The notes under the pieces: model-generated
Seen by the model: the letters and a program-made list of their open reading frames with translations, nothing else
Databases searched by the model: none
What the model was told of the DNA's origin: nothing
Shown: in pieces, positions 1 through 11,323 of the stretch
How the letters are laid out: each line of letters opens with the position of its first letter
Numbering within the stretch: the stretch's first letter is position 1
Position numbers and translations under genes: made by a program
Assembly (NCBI GenBank): GCA_035610835.1
Contig: CM069459.1
Span: forward strand, 28,043,570-28,107,569
From: Ophiura sarsii
Taxonomy: Eukaryota; Echinodermata; Ophiuroidea; Amphilepidida; Ophiuridae
Direction: 5' to 3'
Length of the DNA: 64,000 nt

Positions 1-118
1 CAAACCGGCCCGAAAAATGCTTTACACAATGAGGAAGGGGGCCTTTTTGAAACAGGGGTAGAGGGCGTTTTACACAAACAAAAAAGGAAATTAGTACACG
101 AAAAAGATCTCCGCAACT

Positions 119-119
<1 letters not shown>

Positions 120-158
<39 letters not shown>
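120..158. repeat. Poly-C tract (39 C)
   Basis: An uninterrupted run of C, close to the 3' end of the gene. Similar runs occur at 21378-21403, 25434-25457, 26098-26123, 54971-54985 and (as G) 40298-40313. The sequence 586-1125 beyond exon 13 shows nothing I recognise. Confidence 0.9.
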
Positions 159-194
159 TAGCAACGGGCCTGCTCGTCGGTCATTTTACGGGGA

Positions 195-200
195 TTTATT
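195..200 (-). promoter_or_regulatory. Candidate poly(A) signal AATAAA
   Basis: AATAAA on the minus strand, 62 bases after the TGA of exon 13. Hexamers of this kind are common by chance in AT-rich DNA; its distance from the stop is what makes it worth listing. Confidence 0.4.
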
Positions 201-262
201 CATTTTGCGGAAACTGTAAATATTTCTCGCCTGTTTGGCACTGACTTAAGGATATTACATTA

Positions 263-585
263 TCATTGTTCCTCTTTTGTATCCGTACCATCGGCATCAC
301 CAGTAGGACTCATAATCGACACTGAGTCTAGAACGCTGCGTCCAGCATCGTTGACGGCAGAGACACTAAATTCGTACTCCATTCCTTCTTGCAATCCATT
401 AATGGTGGCAGATGTCAATGACGTAGCTCCCCTAACAGTAGAGAAAGTATCTGACGGGCCGCGTAACTCATACTCGTACGTGATAATCCCACCTCGATAA
501 CCGCAGGGTACTTCATCCCAAGCGAATGACAGACTTGTTGTATCCGAGGATGTCAAGCGCACATTATTAGGGCCAATTATTGGAA
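263..585 (-). CDS. Exon 13: FN3 domain 7 (type B) and probable C-terminus
   Basis: The acceptor is gtttaaccacag, phase 1. LSFAWDEVPCGYRGGIITYE has the type B tryptophan and first cysteine; the second is replaced (INGLQEGMEYEFSVSAVNDAG). After the domain the frame adds about 12 polar residues ending KEEQ and stops at TGA (265-263). AATAAA follows at 200-195, which supports a terminal exon and a secreted protein. Two weak phase 1 donors, gtgatg at 300 and gtacgg at 288, would allow splicing to exons beyond the window, so the C-terminus is not certain. Confidence 0.75.
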
Positions 586-1125
586 CTGTGGTTAAACCGA
601 GTAGAATAGAACATCTTAAAATAAAATCTACCTTGCAGTTGCACTGTCAAAACTTAAATCTGTAATTAGCTTTTAACATCAATATTTACATAGGATATGT
701 AATAATAATACGAATGTACAAAAAAATTGAGACATTCGATTAAAAAAAAACACTAACCATATTTATGACTTATACAAAGAAATGTTAACAATGCGTATGC
801 ATAATACACTATTACCAGTGATTACAGTGAGTCTAGTCCACGAAGTCGGAGTTCTTTCTCGAATAGGAATAAAAATATGGGTGGCTTCCATATTGATATA
901 TTTGCTTATGCACAGTTTGCCAACAGCGATAATGTAATTAGTAAATCTTCAATCATTTTGATCACAAGTGTTATTGTGATAGTTGAATAGTTGAATTTGT
1001 TATGGTGAGTATAAATCGTATAATGTATAGATAGTTTACGTGAAACGAATTGGCTAGCGTAAGACCATAATTTCTTTAGGTGGCTCTATTGACTGGGTCA
1101 AACATTTTATTTCCGTTAACGCTTT

Positions 1126-1362
1126 CCACGCGGCAGGCGGCTGCAGACGACATTCCAAAATTTCACAAAATGTTTCAAAAATGTCAAAATTATTGAATTC
1201 TATTACCATATTTGGAACCACCATGAGAAATGCATTTACATAAGTACAAACATGCCTAGTATTGGTTCAGTATTCCTTGAGATAGACCCTGAAATTTGGG
1301 AAATGTTTCTAAAAATTCTGTTCTGTATATTGTAAAACTTATAGCCGCGTGGAAAGTGTTAA
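1126..1362 (+). mobile_element. TTAA-flanked MITE, copy 1
   Basis: Ends are TTAA-CGCTTTCCACGCGG and CCGCGTGGAAAGTG-TTAA, an inverted terminal repeat flanked by the tetranucleotide TTAA, the target typical of piggyBac-type elements. Homologous over its whole length to 9568-9812 and, inverted, to 47731-47977. It has no coding capacity and sits in the intron between exons 12 and 13. Confidence 0.75.
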
Positions 1363-1867
1363 GACCAAATGTGTTTTAGCCCTTGGTCTGAAGATTCTGG
1401 AACTGAAGGTTGTATTTCAAACGGACATTCGGTTGCCGAAATAAATTATGGCAAAAACCAACAACTCTGGCAACAACTTTATTATTTTCTTTATTTTGTT
1501 CAATTCCAGTTGCCAGGTAATTTCCTGATTATGTATGCGTACAATATGCAAAGAAAAGTTTGTGGATATATGAGACAACATAACCTATGATGATATGACT
1601 TGGTACATGGGTAGTACACTTAAGAGCTTCAAACGTACGTTGGCGTTTGTCCAATTTCTATATTTAATTTGAAGGGAAATCTAAATTTTCGACTAAGCCG
1701 ATAGAGCCACCATAATTCTATCATATTCAAAAAATAAATGTTCGATATAATCATTTACTAGCTATGTATACAATTTCATGCATTTTGTAACCCACTGTTG
1801 AAATGTCAGTTTATTACCTAATTTATGTACATTTGTAAATTATGTACATGTGTAAATTGTGTACTGC

Positions 1868-2822
1868 AGATGATACTAAAACAATATCATAATGAATAGA
1901 TGGACAAAGACCTTCAAATAAGAGTGACTTTAGAGATACTTTTGCCCCAAAAATTCTATTTTTGATGGTTTCCATGGTAACAAGCAATAAACAAAGTACA
2001 ACTGGCACATCCAACCCATCTGAAATTATGCACCATGTTATAGAGAACATATTGGTGAAATAGGTCGTATTGGGTATAAATTTCAAATATAGTTGATTTA
2101 GAGCAATTTTACTGAATCTACTATATGTTTGAATGGCGGCTATTTTGAAATCTAAGATGCCGCAAGACCATTGCTCGAAAAATGTGGGATCCTTGATTTT
2201 TGATATCAGCGCTTTAAAACACTCCTTTAAGCCCATTTTTATTCTTCCTGCCAGAAGTGAACATCTTTTTCACACCCGATTCACTAGTGTTTTACCAGCA
2301 ATAGATTGGTAAAAATGGTTGAAAGATGAGTAATTTTGACATATTTCGTCAAACCGCCATTTAAAAGTTTACATGGATACCATTCAAAATGGAAATGCAA
2401 ATTTCTCATCCAAATTATGTATAATTGCAGATACTAAAGCAATATCATGATAAATAGATGACAAAAACCTCCAAATAAGAGTGTTTTTAGAGGAATGTTT
2501 GCCCAAAAATGTCTATTTTTGATGGTTTCCATGGTAACAGGTAATAAACGCAGTACGACTGGCACAACCAATCCAGCTAGAATTATGCACCATGTTAAAA
2601 GAGAACATATTGGTGAAATCTCATGGTATAAATGTAATGGTATAAAATCTCCTATATTTGAATGGCGCCCATTTTGAAATCCAATATGGCCGCCGCACCA
2701 TTGCTCGAAAAAGGTGGGTTCCTGACTCTTTGAAATCAGTGCCTCAAAACACCCCTATATGCCAATTTGTATGCTTCCTGCCAGAAGTGAACATCTTTTT
2801 CAGATATCCACTCCACTAAAAA
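1868..2822. repeat. Direct duplication of about 400-bp units
   Basis: 1868-2285 and 2428-2822 are diverged direct copies, sharing for example GATGGTTTCCATGGTAACA and CCTGCCAGAAGTGAACATC. No coding sense is seen in either. A tRNA-like sequence follows at 2862. Confidence 0.8.
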
Positions 2823-2861
2823 GGCCTATGGATAATATCGCCGTTCTACCCCCATCTGAAT

Positions 2862-2930
2862 CATTAGCTCAGTTGGTGGAGGGCTTGTCTAGCGATCCAG
2901 AAGTTCCGGGTTCGAATCTTAGATGGTCAG
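2862..2930 (+). repeat. tRNA-like sequence (pseudo-tRNA or SINE head)
   Basis: It has an A box (TAGCTCAGTTGG, 2865-2876) and a B box (GGTTCGAATC, 2909-2918) at tRNA spacing, but no convincing acceptor stem. Confidence 0.5.
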
Positions 2931-3216
2931 TGAATTTTTTGACAGAGTATTATTTATAATGTGTGGAGTTAAGATGAAATTATTTACTCATACTTCATAC
3001 CAATTTCATATTATAAGGCGACAATGTAATAAACATTAACGGAGTAACGAGGTTAACAAACAAATTTACAAACACCATTTCCAGATCTATATAGTAGGAT
3101 GCAGTGAAAACTAAGTGTTCATTTTGTATTTCATTTTTATAAATCTATATCCTGATATAGATAATGGGGTGTATTATAAACAATGCTATTTAATAGAAAC
3201 TGTATTAGTACAATAC

Positions 3217-3513
3217 CTCCATCTTCAGTAACAAAAGAACTTTCCAGAACGAGATCATTTCCGAATCTCGATGTCGGTGCAGTGATCGTCACATCGTAGG
3301 ACGATCCAGGGCTTAATCCCGTCAAGATCACCGCCGAATTTGTCGTCGAATCAACCGTAAATACAGTATTTTCTTCTCGGCATTGTTCAAAATTGGTAAA
3401 CTTGTAAGTTATCATGAATGATGACAAAGGACAGGCGGTACCGTCCCATGAAAGATAAGCCGATGTTGAAGTTATTGCTACGACTTGTATCTGTACGTCC
3501 GTTCGAACGGTAT
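3217..3513 (-). CDS. Exon 12: FN3 domain 6 (type A)
   Basis: A phase 1-1 exon of 297 bases; acceptor aaattcaag, donor gtattgtac. AYLSWDGTACPLSSFMIT holds the tryptophan and first cysteine, NFEQC the second. LTGLSPGSSYDVTITAPT is the F-strand. The open frame runs past the donor to 3137, but that tail is intron. Confidence 0.85.
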
Positions 3514-3569
3514 CTTGAATTTAAACAAAGTGAAATTATTTTGCAATCAATTTTACAATCGGTTTGAAA

Positions 3570-4183
3570 TATACGCTAAGAGTTTATCAAGCTGTCAAGC
3601 TGTCGTCAGAATTAGCTCTGACTTCTTCTTGATTCATTGATTCTAAGCTCTAGTGCTTCACTGATAAGTGACATACCAAGATTGTGTATATATAATTATA
3701 TACCCTGCTCAAATTCGTAACAGCTTCAAACGATCTTTACAGGATCAGTGACCGCAACACTGTGCGAAAGTTTATTTGTAGTCTGTAGTACTAGAAAAGG
3801 GCAGTCTATGTTCATGACGCCCGGGTCATGACGTTATTTCAATTGGGCAAAAGGCAGTCCTTTGGAATAGGTTCTATTAGAGCCAAAACAAATTGTATAT
3901 TAGGCCAGCGGCAACCTACGTTGAGAGCTTGGCCACTATAAGTGGACATGAAGCAATCCATATGAACGGCTCTTTTCAGAGCCACCAATCTTTCACAAGT
4001 AGGAAAGGGGCACCAACTCTCAAATCATCGTGCAAGGTGCAGCCCAAATGATGATAGAGAAGTAGCAATCTCTATGTTTTGCTTAATATTACAATAATAT
4101 GATTCTGAAGAAGTCAGAGCTAATCCTGACGAAAGCTGGACAGATTTAAACTCGTCCGAATACCCGTCATACAAGCCTATCAC
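3570..4183. mobile_element. 614-bp insertion with 15-bp target site duplication
   Basis: The 15-mer ACAATCGGTTTGAAA occurs at 3555-3569 and 4184-4198 and exactly brackets this segment. Near the ends, inside, is an imperfect inverted repeat (GTCAGAATTAGCTCTGACTT near 3604 and AAGTCAGAGCTAATCCTGAC near 4111). A long duplication suggests retrotransposition rather than a cut-and-paste DNA element. No ORF is recognisable. Confidence 0.65.
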
Positions 4184-4377
4184 ACAATCGGTTTGAAAGA
4201 TTATTGTCGCGCTATCAAAAATGAAAATTATATAATTGCAATTGGTGCGTTACAAAGTAAGGTTGACAGTCATAAAACAAATAGTAAAATAAGAAATAAT
4301 TTAGACAATGATGATATGCAAGTGTTTAGAAGAACGATTATGAAGCTATACATCGTATGTAAAAATCATCACCATAC

Positions 4378-4662
4378 CTGATAGATTCACGTCAATGTCC
4401 ACTGCGCTAGACGTTGGACCATCGCCCGCATCACTAACACCCATAACTTGGAATGACACTATTCCGCAAGGCAAATCTCTCACAGTCACTCTAGTGCCAG
4501 CTGTCGTTCCAGACCGTATCTCTAAACCGTTGGATAAGGCTTGGTAAAAGTACTCGAAACTGTAACCACCACGTAATCCGCAAGGAATTTCATCCCAGGT
4601 AAATTCGGCCGTACGCCCGTTGGTGTAAACGGTCTGGGGATTCATTGGCGCTGCCATGGGTA
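4378..4662 (-). CDS. Exon 11: FN3 domain 5 (type B)
   Basis: A phase 1-1 exon of 285 bases; acceptor gcaatttacag, donor gtatggtga. AEFTWDEIPCGLRGGYSF and DLPCGIVSFQVMGVSDAG give the tryptophan and the two type B cysteines. The same frame stays open for about 60 codons upstream into the intron, but that part has no FN3 character. Product joins cleanly to domains 4 and 6. Confidence 0.85.
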
Positions 4663-5073
4663 CTGTAAATTGCAAAAGCGATTCGAGTAACTTGATATTA
4701 GGAAAACAAATGGCTTGAGAATGTTGATAACACAAATCAGAAAGGATGGCATATTTGACGGGGAATGAGGGAAGACCCGAGAGGGCGATGTACAGATACA
4801 AGGACTCAAACGTACTATCAATTAAGCAAGAATGCACTGCTAGCGAATCAATTATCTACCATACAATTGTATGATGTTCAAACTATCTAAACTTATTCAG
4901 TTAACTATCCAGGTACCCTGTACCATGAAGCTATTGCAGACCCTAGTGTATACCTTGCTTATCCAGGGAGCCATCAGCAGCGGTCGCATCCGGTCGCAGG
5001 CGCTTTGGCCAAGTGCTCTTCGTTGGGGTATCATGGCATCACTAAGGATTTATGAATAGAGCTAATAACTAAC

Positions 5074-5367
5074 CTGACTCAGACGTGGTAAATTCCGCTG
5101 TACGTTGTCTTCGAATATTATCTTTGGTGTATGCACTGACGATGATTTTATAATCAGACCCGGGTTCCAATCCCTCTAACGTCACCGATGACCTCTCTGT
5201 GGTGATAGGATCTGCCTCTATTCGTGTAGATAGGCACTGCTCTAAGTTAACCAATGTGTACTCTACCGTATATTCACCAGATGGTGAGCATTCAGTCTTG
5301 ACCCAGGAAACATCGACACTGGTTTGTGTAATGGTATTAAGTTGTAACGTGCTAGGGTCAAACGGTT
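5074..5367 (-). CDS. Exon 10: FN3 domain 4 (type A)
   Basis: A phase 1-1 exon of 294 bases; acceptor tttttctag, donor gttagttat. VDVSWVKTECSPSGEYTV holds the core tryptophan and first cysteine, and VNLEQC the second. LEGLEPGSDYKIIVSAYT is the characteristic FN3 F-strand (L.PGS.Y.v.V.A). The exon extends well upstream of the first methionine in the frame, as the splice site and FN3 start show. The intron of 3.8 kb to exon 9 holds repeats only. Confidence 0.85.
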
Positions 5368-5395
5368 CTAGAAAAAAGTTTGGACAACGTGTACA

Positions 5396-5500
5396 TTAGG
5401 TCCAAGATCTGGACTGTATCGTCCGAGACTGGAAACCTCAGTATCGTTCTATACAGTGATCCAGTATCGGATGATACCATATGTTATCCCCTGCATGTTC
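5396..5500. repeat. Palindrome-cluster element, fragment
   Basis: A damaged copy of the CCAGTATCG-NN-CGATACTGG family. It starts with a degenerate end (TTAGGTCCAAGATCTGG) next to exon 10. Smaller pieces lie at 6090-6151 and 7592-7690. The rest of 5500-8230 shows no gene; 6772-6830 resembles one end of the element at 44984. Confidence 0.65.
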
Positions 5501-8264
5501 ACACAATACGGGAAATACCTATGGTTTGGTATGTCATATCACATGAAGCTGCAGGCCGAATGTGATATGGCAAAAAAAGTATTTTTAAAACACTCGCGGA
5601 AAACGAAACTCCCTTCAACAAACAAGGCGCTGAATTCTCTTCCCTTCCTACCTCCGTAAACTCCCCGAAGGAAACCACCCTTTAACAGGCTCTGCGCCGC
5701 ACCTCTGTCCATAGAATCATCGCGAAAAATATGTCTGGTTATGTTATATGCAGATCATTTATTTTTCGGCGTGGATTATACCTTTTTGCGGTCTATTTCG
5801 GCCTCAGAATGTAACGGAAATCGAGTCACTTGCGTTTAAATCATCCGCCATTGTATTTGTTTATTATTACGTCTCATACTTTAAGCAACTCTTCCACAGA
5901 CACAAAGCAATCGCTTTACACGGTTAACTGGTAACGCGGTCCTGGGAACGCGGTTAATCGACGATATATGGAATATCGTGTGGTTTGACTTTCTTGTTTA
6001 CACGATATGGATCAGATTTCATACGTGTTAACTGCTAACCAATGAGAGATTGAAGTATTTACACTTACTAAACGATAAAGGCACATATAAAGTCTTCCAA
6101 TATCGAGCGATACTGGAACATAATTATATCAAGTATTGTTCAATACTGTTTCAATTTGAAAGATTGAATGGACTTATGCTATTACATGAAAGATTGATAT
6201 CTTGGCTACTCACGAACACACTTTCAGCAGGGCTTACTGTAAAGGGACGAGTAAAGGATACAGACAGGTGTCTCAAAATGGCGAACTTGCCTCATCAGTG
6301 ACAGGTTCGCCATTGGCTCATAATTAGGCTTCATATCAAAAATATATACACGTTTATTATGCAATGTGATTTTCTTTCAAAATAAAGTTTGGGGAGAAAC
6401 AAAATTTCAGGTTGGTATCAATTTACTCGTTTAGAAAAAAATGGTAATAAATCCTAACATTTTAAAACATTATCCTGTAATTTTAGTGCTATCGAAATAG
6501 CTATTTCATCATTACAAATAGCCTAGGCTACTGCAGGTGAATTATAAATATGAAATTATACAACATCTTGATCATGTAAATCCCCATGGGCGCATATGCC
6601 CCATCATAAAACCGCGAATGTGCCCTCATAGCACAATAAGTGCATTGACTCGGTAACCCGCCCAGTAACCACGTGTCCCACATACAATGACGGGTTTATA
6701 GCTGCATCAAATCCATAACCAATCCCATACATACCTAATTATGATTTACATTAAATTCGTCTGTACGAGTATGTGACGCGATCGAGCAGAATGAGTCGTG
6801 CGTCGGGAATATTGATTTTAGAAGAAAAAAATCAATATAAAAAAGGGGAAAAAATCCCTTTTGTGATGTAAAACTGGCTCGCAATAAAGAGCGGGATATA
6901 TTACGTGCTCGTCAAATTCATCCAATGGCCGCAATGATGAGAATCACGTGGTGGACGAACCTACCCCGAGGGTCATTACATTCCAGTTGTCTGTAAGGTT
7001 TGAGCCCAAGTTTGACAGGTTGAACTGGACATGACGCTAATATTAGTAAGTTTCAACCAAGAATTACATCCATCAAACAACATTGACCGCATGCTGGGAG
7101 GCTTGAGTGTGGCAATGGTGGAACTGGTAGCAAGCCCGTAGGCGCTGAAGTCTTGTCACATGACTTGGCACACGTGGCGACTTTCAGCCAGATTTGGGCT
7201 AGTTTTAAAACTAAAATCTGCTCGTCAGATAATATAATGTGATTTTTTTTCTCGAAATTTGAACTTTTGTTTTTACAAAATATGATATAGCACTAGTTTC
7301 TATGACAAATTGAAGTTAAAAGTTGGAATTCCTTAACACAACAACATTTTTCAAAAGTAGTATAAAGGGCTACTAGTTAAACCCATACTGCCTAGGACAG
7401 CGGTGGGTGGTAGCAAGCACGCTGGCAAGTCACAGGTGGTATGATATAAATCAGATAAATGGTGAAGGAGGGGATGATTTATTAACCTGAATAAAGCATC
7501 AAAGCCGTGGTCAAGAAAGTTGAATAAAAACTTACAGGGAACGGGACCGTAACGGGTGTACACGCCCCTACCCCTACCTCTCTCTCCCCAACCAGTATCG
7601 CCCGGTACCGGAACACAATTTGGTAATTCCAGTGTCGGACGATACTAGAACAATAACATTGTACCAGTATCGAGCGATACTGGCAATGTTTTATGCAGTA
7701 TGGTGCGACACTTTTCCAAAGGTTTTAGACAAGAAAATGAGAACTAATTCAACTAACCTTTTAAGTACAGTCTCTGCTGACAAAAATCCTGAAAACACAG
7801 GGTTTTTTAGGAGCAATACTTATGTTACCCATTGTTGTTGAATTAACCTGATAGAACAAATTCCTGTTTGATAACACAAAGTTGGTAGAGCGCTAGGCCC
7901 CTTTAACTTTGTTTTGATACTGTTCCTGGGTAGTGAAATACACATAATAATAATGTTCGAAGTATTTCATGTGCTTGTGCATGTTGTGGCGCGCGCTTGC
8001 ATTAGTCTAATATTTTCATCGGATTCCTCTTTTTAAATACTTATTATGTTTGAGGGGAATCAGCAAGAAATTAATCCCATCAAACATGTACCGATCATAA
8101 CTTCGAGTTAGACTAGTTTGGTTGGTAATGGAAAACATTTATGCAACATTGGGACAACGTTCTAAAGAAACATTACTTAAGCACTTTCATACAACTTTAC
8201 AAACACAACGTTGCATGAACGTTTTTCAACACATTCTAATGCCTTAAAGGTAGATTTCCCGATT

Positions 8265-8560
8265 TTTTACTTAATGCTTTCTATTTTACATGAAAGGTAA
8301 TCCTTAAAATTGTCGCATTCCAAAGTTTGAGCTGCATAACTCCAATGGTTCTTATTTAAGAAGCCCATATGGTCACAAAAAATTGCCCATTGAGTAGTAC
8401 ACAAACTGACGGGTGGTTAACCCCCTTTGGCAGTATTTCACTACAATTTAGCCTATAATTTCTAAATGGAACATGTCTGACCCCCAAGATTTTACTGACA
8501 TAATGAAAAAAATATGGGGATTCTTCTGATACCAAAATATTTTGATGTGAAAAAAAAGTC
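8265..8560. repeat. Dispersed repeat (three copies in the window)
   Basis: Shares long stretches with 61410-61690 and 63470-63735, for example TTCCAAAGTTTGAGCTGCAT and AAATATGGGGATTCTTCTGA. No coding capacity is seen. It abuts a MITE-related copy at 8561-8812. Confidence 0.75.
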
Positions 8561-8812
8561 ATGGCCAAAAACATCCACGCAGCTATTTGTTTTACCATTA
8601 AACAAAACAGATTTTTCAAAAACCTGACTCAACTTTCAAGGTCTATTTCAAGGATTACTAAACCACTACATTTTTGTACTTATTTAAATGCATTTTACAT
8701 GGTGATTCCAAATAACATGGTGATGAAATTCAATAAATTTGACATATTTAAAACATTTGTGAAATTTTAGTATGTCGTCTGCAGACGCCTGCCGCGTGAA
8801 AAGTGTAAAGAA
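8561..8812 (-). mobile_element. Diverged TTAA-family MITE
   Basis: The interior matches the reverse of 9568-9812, and the right end reads GACGCCTGCCGCGTGAAAAG, a mutated terminal repeat. The left end (CATCCACGCAGCTATTTG) is recognisable but degenerate and TTAA is lost. Another internal fragment without ends lies at about 33212-33415. Confidence 0.6.
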
Positions 8813-9149
8813 CGTTGTAGGAAGGGTACTAACTAAACGTTGTGACGAACGTATTTTTGGATTACATCCACAACATGTCGCTTTTATAACGTTGTATCAT
8901 AACGTTTTCTAAAACTATTTTCGCAAAAATTTGCGAAAATTTGGTCTATTTTCCCAATAATTTGCGAAAACTAGGTCTATAAATGAAGCAAAATCCTAAG
9001 AAATGGGTACCTTGATGATACTTGTCTCAGTGGGTTTAATATTGCAAAATCAAAATTGGTCATCGAAACAGTGAACTATTTCTCAAAAGTTGGTATGCCG
9101 ACTTTGCATCTTTGTGCCGATATTCACAAAATGTATTTTGGACACTTAC

Positions 9150-9428
9150 CAGTTGATATGACATTATACGTTACGTTGCCATAGACACCAGTTCCCGCGC
9201 CATTTATACCGGCCACTTCAAATTTCACTGACCCACACGAAGGGTTAGCAAGAATCACTTTTGGAGTAAAAGACACTCCGGAATCGACAACTTCGTCATC
9301 TAAAGACAATCTATACGAGTATGATTCTACAAGTCCGTTGGGTGAATCACAAGGAATCTCCTGCCATGAGAAAGTAGTCGATATTTCTCCTATGACGTGT
9401 GACAGTCCGGGTGGTGGCTGTGACGGCA
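9150..9428 (-). CDS. Exon 9: FN3 domain 3 (type B, duplicate of exon 8)
   Basis: A phase 1-1 exon of 279 bases; acceptor cttttcttcag, donor gtaagtgtc. FSWQEIPCDSPNGLVESYSY and NPSCGSVKFEVAGINGAG repeat the exon 8 motifs. It breaks the strict A-B alternation of the other domains. A 245-bp MITE (9568-9812) sits in the intron between the two copies, after the duplication or in one copy only. Confidence 0.85.
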
Positions 9429-9567
9429 CTGAAGAAAAGAAACCGGGAGATTATTCGTTAATTTGAATAAGAAAATTGTATTTACTGCCCATTTTATTTG
9501 TTTATCCCTTGTTAGAAAACAATCATAAGGCGACGAAAGAAACCCTGTTGTACGGGCGGATTTTCTC

Positions 9568-9812
9568 TTAACACTTTCCACGCGGCAGGCGGATGCAGAC
9601 GACATTCCAACATTTCACAAAATGTTTCAAAAATTTCAAAATGATTGAATTTCATCACCATATTTGGAATCACCTCGAGAAATGCATTACAATAAGTACA
9701 AACGTTCCTAGTATGGGTTCAGTAATCCTTGAGATAGACCTTGAAAGTTTGGAAAGGTTTCTGAAAAATCTGTTTTGTATGGTAAAAATAATAGCCGCGT
9801 GGAAAGTGTTAA
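9568..9812 (+). mobile_element. TTAA-flanked MITE, copy 2
   Basis: TTAA-CACTTTCCACGCGG at the left and CCGCGTGGAAAGTG-TTAA at the right form a perfect 14-bp terminal inverted repeat. Length 245 including the TTAA. It splits the intron between exons 8 and 9. Confidence 0.8.
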
Positions 9813-10083
9813 AAATGACTGTAGAAATTAAAGAATCTGTAATCAATATTTTTGACAAGTAAGCAAAATTTGAGTTACTTGGTATTCATTTGCACATGAA
9901 CATTTTGTTCACCAATATTTAACCAAATGAAACGGTCGGGCCCGTACAATTGGGTTTTCTTCGTGGCCTTACGTCAACATAATTTACTGACATTTTAAAG
10001 AATGAGGTGTCAAATTATCGGGAAAAGAATTTTACATCAAGTGCACATATTGGATGGTTCCAAATTATAGTCTATATACTTAC

Positions 10084-10365
10084 CACCAGTTAATAGCACA
10101 CCATACGTAACGATGCCATAGACACCGGTTCCAGCGCCATTTATCCCGGCCACCTCAAATTTCACCGACCCACAAGAAGGGTTACTAAGATATACTTCCC
10201 GAGTAATAGACACTCCGAAATTGATCACTTCGTCATTTAAATATAATCTGTAGGAATATGATTCTATAAGCCCGTGGCGTGAACCACACGGTATCTCCTG
10301 CCATGAGAAAGAAGTCGTTGTTTTTTGTATGTCGTGTGAAATACCAGGTGGTGGTTGTGACGGCA
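10084..10365 (-). CDS. Exon 8: FN3 domain 2 (type B, IPCG)
   Basis: A phase 1-1 exon of 282 bases; acceptor tattttgtag, donor gtaagtat. Motifs are FSWQEIPCGSRHGLIESYSY with the core tryptophan, and NPSCGSVKFEVAGINGAG. The two cysteines (IPC and PSC) define the type B domain. The protein is about 75 percent identical by eye to exon 9, and the intron just upstream of both exons is also alike, which points to a recent tandem duplication. Confidence 0.85.
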
Positions 10366-10631
10366 CTACAAAATAACGGGAGATTATCCGTTAAATTCGA
10401 ATAAAGGAATCGAAAAAATTGCATTATTTGTTTCTTCATCCCATGTTAGCGAACAATCATAACCTCAACATTATCTACCGTCATTTTAAAGAATGAGGTG
10501 TAATGTAATGTTATCAAACACAATACCCCATCAAGTGCACATTATTAATTTTTGAAATTAGCTATAGATTCTGAATAACATTTGCAAAAAGGCGTCTGGT
10601 TAAGGACATATAATATTTGGTTTAGAAATAC

Positions 10632-10946
10632 CTTGTTCAGTTGTGTCCTGCGTTTCCACAAGTCGTGACGGTCCCGCGTTAACATTGGCTCCATCGCCTT
10701 GTAGACCGGCTGTAACGGTCACCCTGTAGGTTGTATACGGCTTCAAATTCATTAGAGTTACCGACTTTCCAGTTTGCCATTCCAAAGTTTTGGTAGTGTA
10801 TTCCGCGTTACATTGATCTGCATCGATGGACTCGTATTGAACCTTGTAGAAATCGGCAGGACATAACGGCGTTTCTACGTCCCATGTGGCAGTGATTTGA
10901 GAGGTCGAATCAGAGGTTAACATCAGATTTAACACGCATGGTGTCT
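10632..10946 (-). CDS. Exon 7: FN3 domain 1 (type A, CP...QC)
   Basis: One FN3 domain in one phase 1-1 exon of 315 bases; acceptor attttccag, donor gtatttc. The conserved tryptophan is in ITATWDVETPLCPADFYK, and the F/G-strand tyrosine pattern is in YTTYRVTVTAG. It carries a cysteine pair, LCP and then DQC about 18 residues later, which recurs in FN3 domains 4 and 6 and probably forms an extra disulfide. It directly follows the propeller. Confidence 0.85.
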
Positions 10947-11323
10947 CTGGAAAATAAATGTGGTTAATAATGTGAACGAATGGAAGGAAGTGAAAATATA
11001 TTAAGAGTGTATAACCTTAATTAAGCATGCATATCCTTATATAGTCTCAAAGCCAATTTGCCCAAACAAAATGTAGCTGAAAGTTAATTAATTTAAAGCT
11101 AATGGGCAAAACGTTTCTCTACCATCTGCAATTGGATGGGTTGTTTACTTCCTGCAGTCACCCATCAACCGCCAAACTTGCATTTTCTGTGATAGGTCGA
11201 TATTTTGTGTGTGTGTGGTGTAACAAGCGTGATGAGGTACTACTGCCTGAGGACCAATTTTATTGCAGGAAAGTGGAAAAGGTAGACATCGGTTGCAATG
11301 TTATTATAAAGTTAGGAAAAGAT

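Noticed and set aside
1823..2236. 137-codon minus-strand ORF
   Set aside because: It lies in a direct duplication whose second copy is not open in the same frame.
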